Shown here one piece after another: positions 33,699 through 33,994 of a DNA stretch of 33,994 bases. Each line of letters opens with the position of its first letter. The stretch's first letter is position 1. The notes beneath the pieces were generated by a model. It saw nothing but the letters and a program-made list of their open reading frames with translations, was not told the origin of the DNA and ran no database searches. Location: positions 1 to 33,994 of the forward strand of contig CAXTCF010000024.1 in the NCBI GenBank assembly GCA_964242945.1. The letters run 5' to 3'. The stretch comes from Mesorhizobium_B sp964242945. Lineage in GTDB: Bacteria > Pseudomonadota > Alphaproteobacteria > Rhizobiales > Rhizobiaceae. The translations under genes and the position numbers were made by a program.

Positions 33699-33735
33699 GG
33701 CGGTGCTTCGACAGGCTCGGCACGAACGGAGATGG
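33699..33735. repeat. Common alphaproteobacterial intergenic repeat fragment
   Basis: The stretch around TGCTTCGACAGGCTCGGCAC followed by GAACGGAG is a recurring intergenic sequence that I know from many alphaproteobacterial genomes; its antisense translation gives the familiar AEPVEA-type peptide of spurious proteins. The identification rests on memory. Confidence 0.5.
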
Positions 33736-33787
33736 GGACCGCGCCCCACCGAAACGGTTCGGGCGGGCGCATACGCGCCGCGCGGCT

Positions 33788-33815
33788 TTGATCCGTCACG
33801 CGGCTGGCGTATAGG
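33788..33815 (+). promoter_or_regulatory. Promoter of ispG, possibly leaderless transcript
   Basis: TTGATC (33788-33793) and TATAGG (33810-33815) are 16 bp apart. Only six bases separate the -10 box from the ATG at 33822 and no Shine-Dalgarno sequence is present, so the mRNA would begin at the start codon. Confidence 0.5.
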
Positions 33816-33821
33816 GCGCCC

Positions 33822-33994
33822 ATGTCCATCCGCCCGTGGCGCGACATCACGCGCCGCCAGTCCCGCCGGATCATGGTCGGCAAGGTGCCGGTCGGCGGCG
33901 GTGCGCCGATCACCGTGCAGACGATGACCAACACCCCGACCGACGACACGCGCGCGACGATCGACCAGATCCGGCGCTGCGAGGAGGTCGGCGT
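33822..33994 (+). CDS. ispG: 4-hydroxy-3-methylbut-2-enyl diphosphate synthase, 5' part
   Basis: The window ends inside this gene; 57 codons are present. The translation MSIRPWRDITRRQSRRIMVG, then VPVGGGAPITVQTMTNTPTDD and IDQIRRCEEVGV, is the N-terminus of IspG (GcpE). This is the iron-sulphur enzyme that converts 2-C-methylerythritol 2,4-cyclodiphosphate to HMBPP in the non-mevalonate isoprenoid pathway. The TIM-barrel start VQTMTNT is diagnostic; the cluster cysteines lie beyond the window. The start is taken at the ATG that begins the family sequence. It has no ribosome site, and a promoter at 33788-33815 suggests a leaderless message. The gene lies right of the scaffold gap, so its relation to the genes on the left is uncertain. 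Confidence 0.95.
   Translation, partial: MSIRPWRDITRRQSRRIMVGKVPVGGGAPITVQTMTNTPTDDTRATIDQIRRCEEVG

Larger units (their letters stand above)
33167..33821. other. Repeat-rich gene-free region with assembly gap
   Basis: This 655-bp stretch has no convincing gene. It contains overlapping hairpins (33299-33330), a 9-base tandem repeat (33411-33475), ten N (33603-33612), and a common alphaproteobacterial intergenic repeat (33699-33735). The ispG promoter lies at its right end. Short open frames here are made of repeat translations and are probably not genes. Confidence 0.7.

Overview
The window (33,994 bp, GC-rich) looks like a chromosomal segment of an alphaproteobacterium, most likely a member of the Hyphomicrobiales (Rhizobiales). 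Reasons: the style of the ABC sugar and peptide operons, the alphaproteobacterial HlyU-family and UDG proteins, the IspG N-terminus, start codons without Shine-Dalgarno sequences, and Brucella/rhizobium-style palindromic intergenic elements. Family or genus cannot be fixed from the sequence alone. The left 120 bp (homopolymer runs) and a 10-N gap at 33603-33612 mark draft-assembly quality.

Layout. (1) 125-2528: stress and small genes: a flavin/PNPOx-fold general stress protein, a manganese catalase, a translationally coupled pair of tiny membrane proteins (74 and 37 aa), and a bleomycin-resistance-type gene broken by one in-frame stop. (2) 2546-9097, minus strand: a complete peptide-type ABC importer in the order Tat-type binding protein, permease, permease, fused double ATPase. 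(3) 9468-16585, plus strand: a very large thioester alpha-2-macroglobulin with a PAN/apple domain, an unknown exported protein and a family-4-like uracil-DNA glycosylase. (4) 16632-22141: an aldo/keto reductase whose stop codon lies in a 159-bp palindromic repeat, a lipoprotein alpha/beta-hydrolase, a royal-jelly/dopachrome-type beta-propeller protein, and glutamine-dependent NAD synthetase. (5) 22181-31593: a sugar or sugar-acid catabolic island with gluconate 5-dehydrogenase-type SDR, gluconokinase, a GntR/FCD regulator with two winged helices, and divergently a tagaturonate reductase-like enzyme, an aldose 1-dehydrogenase-type aldo/keto reductase, a ribose-type ABC importer and an L-galactonate dehydrogenase-like zinc enzyme. 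A second copy of the palindromic repeat (161 bp) closes this operon. (6) 31920-33994: YjbQ, an HlyU-family protein, a small exported protein, a 655-bp gene-free stretch made of repeats, and the start of ispG.

How it fits together. The most coherent system is the sugar island: the importer brings in a sugar, the aldo/keto reductase could oxidise it at C1, the LgoD-like enzyme would turn the aldonate into a ketouronate, and the UxaB-like enzyme would reduce that to an aldonate such as altronate. The SDR and gluconokinase form a side or parallel route ending in a 6-phosphogluconate-type product. Two copies of a 13-bp motif, one upstream of the UxaB-like gene and one upstream of the binding-protein gene, are candidate operators for the local regulator. 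Other points of interest are two candidate leaderless genes (yjbQ, ispG), stem-loops directly after both binding-protein genes, and the matched full-length palindromes sitting on or beside stop codons.
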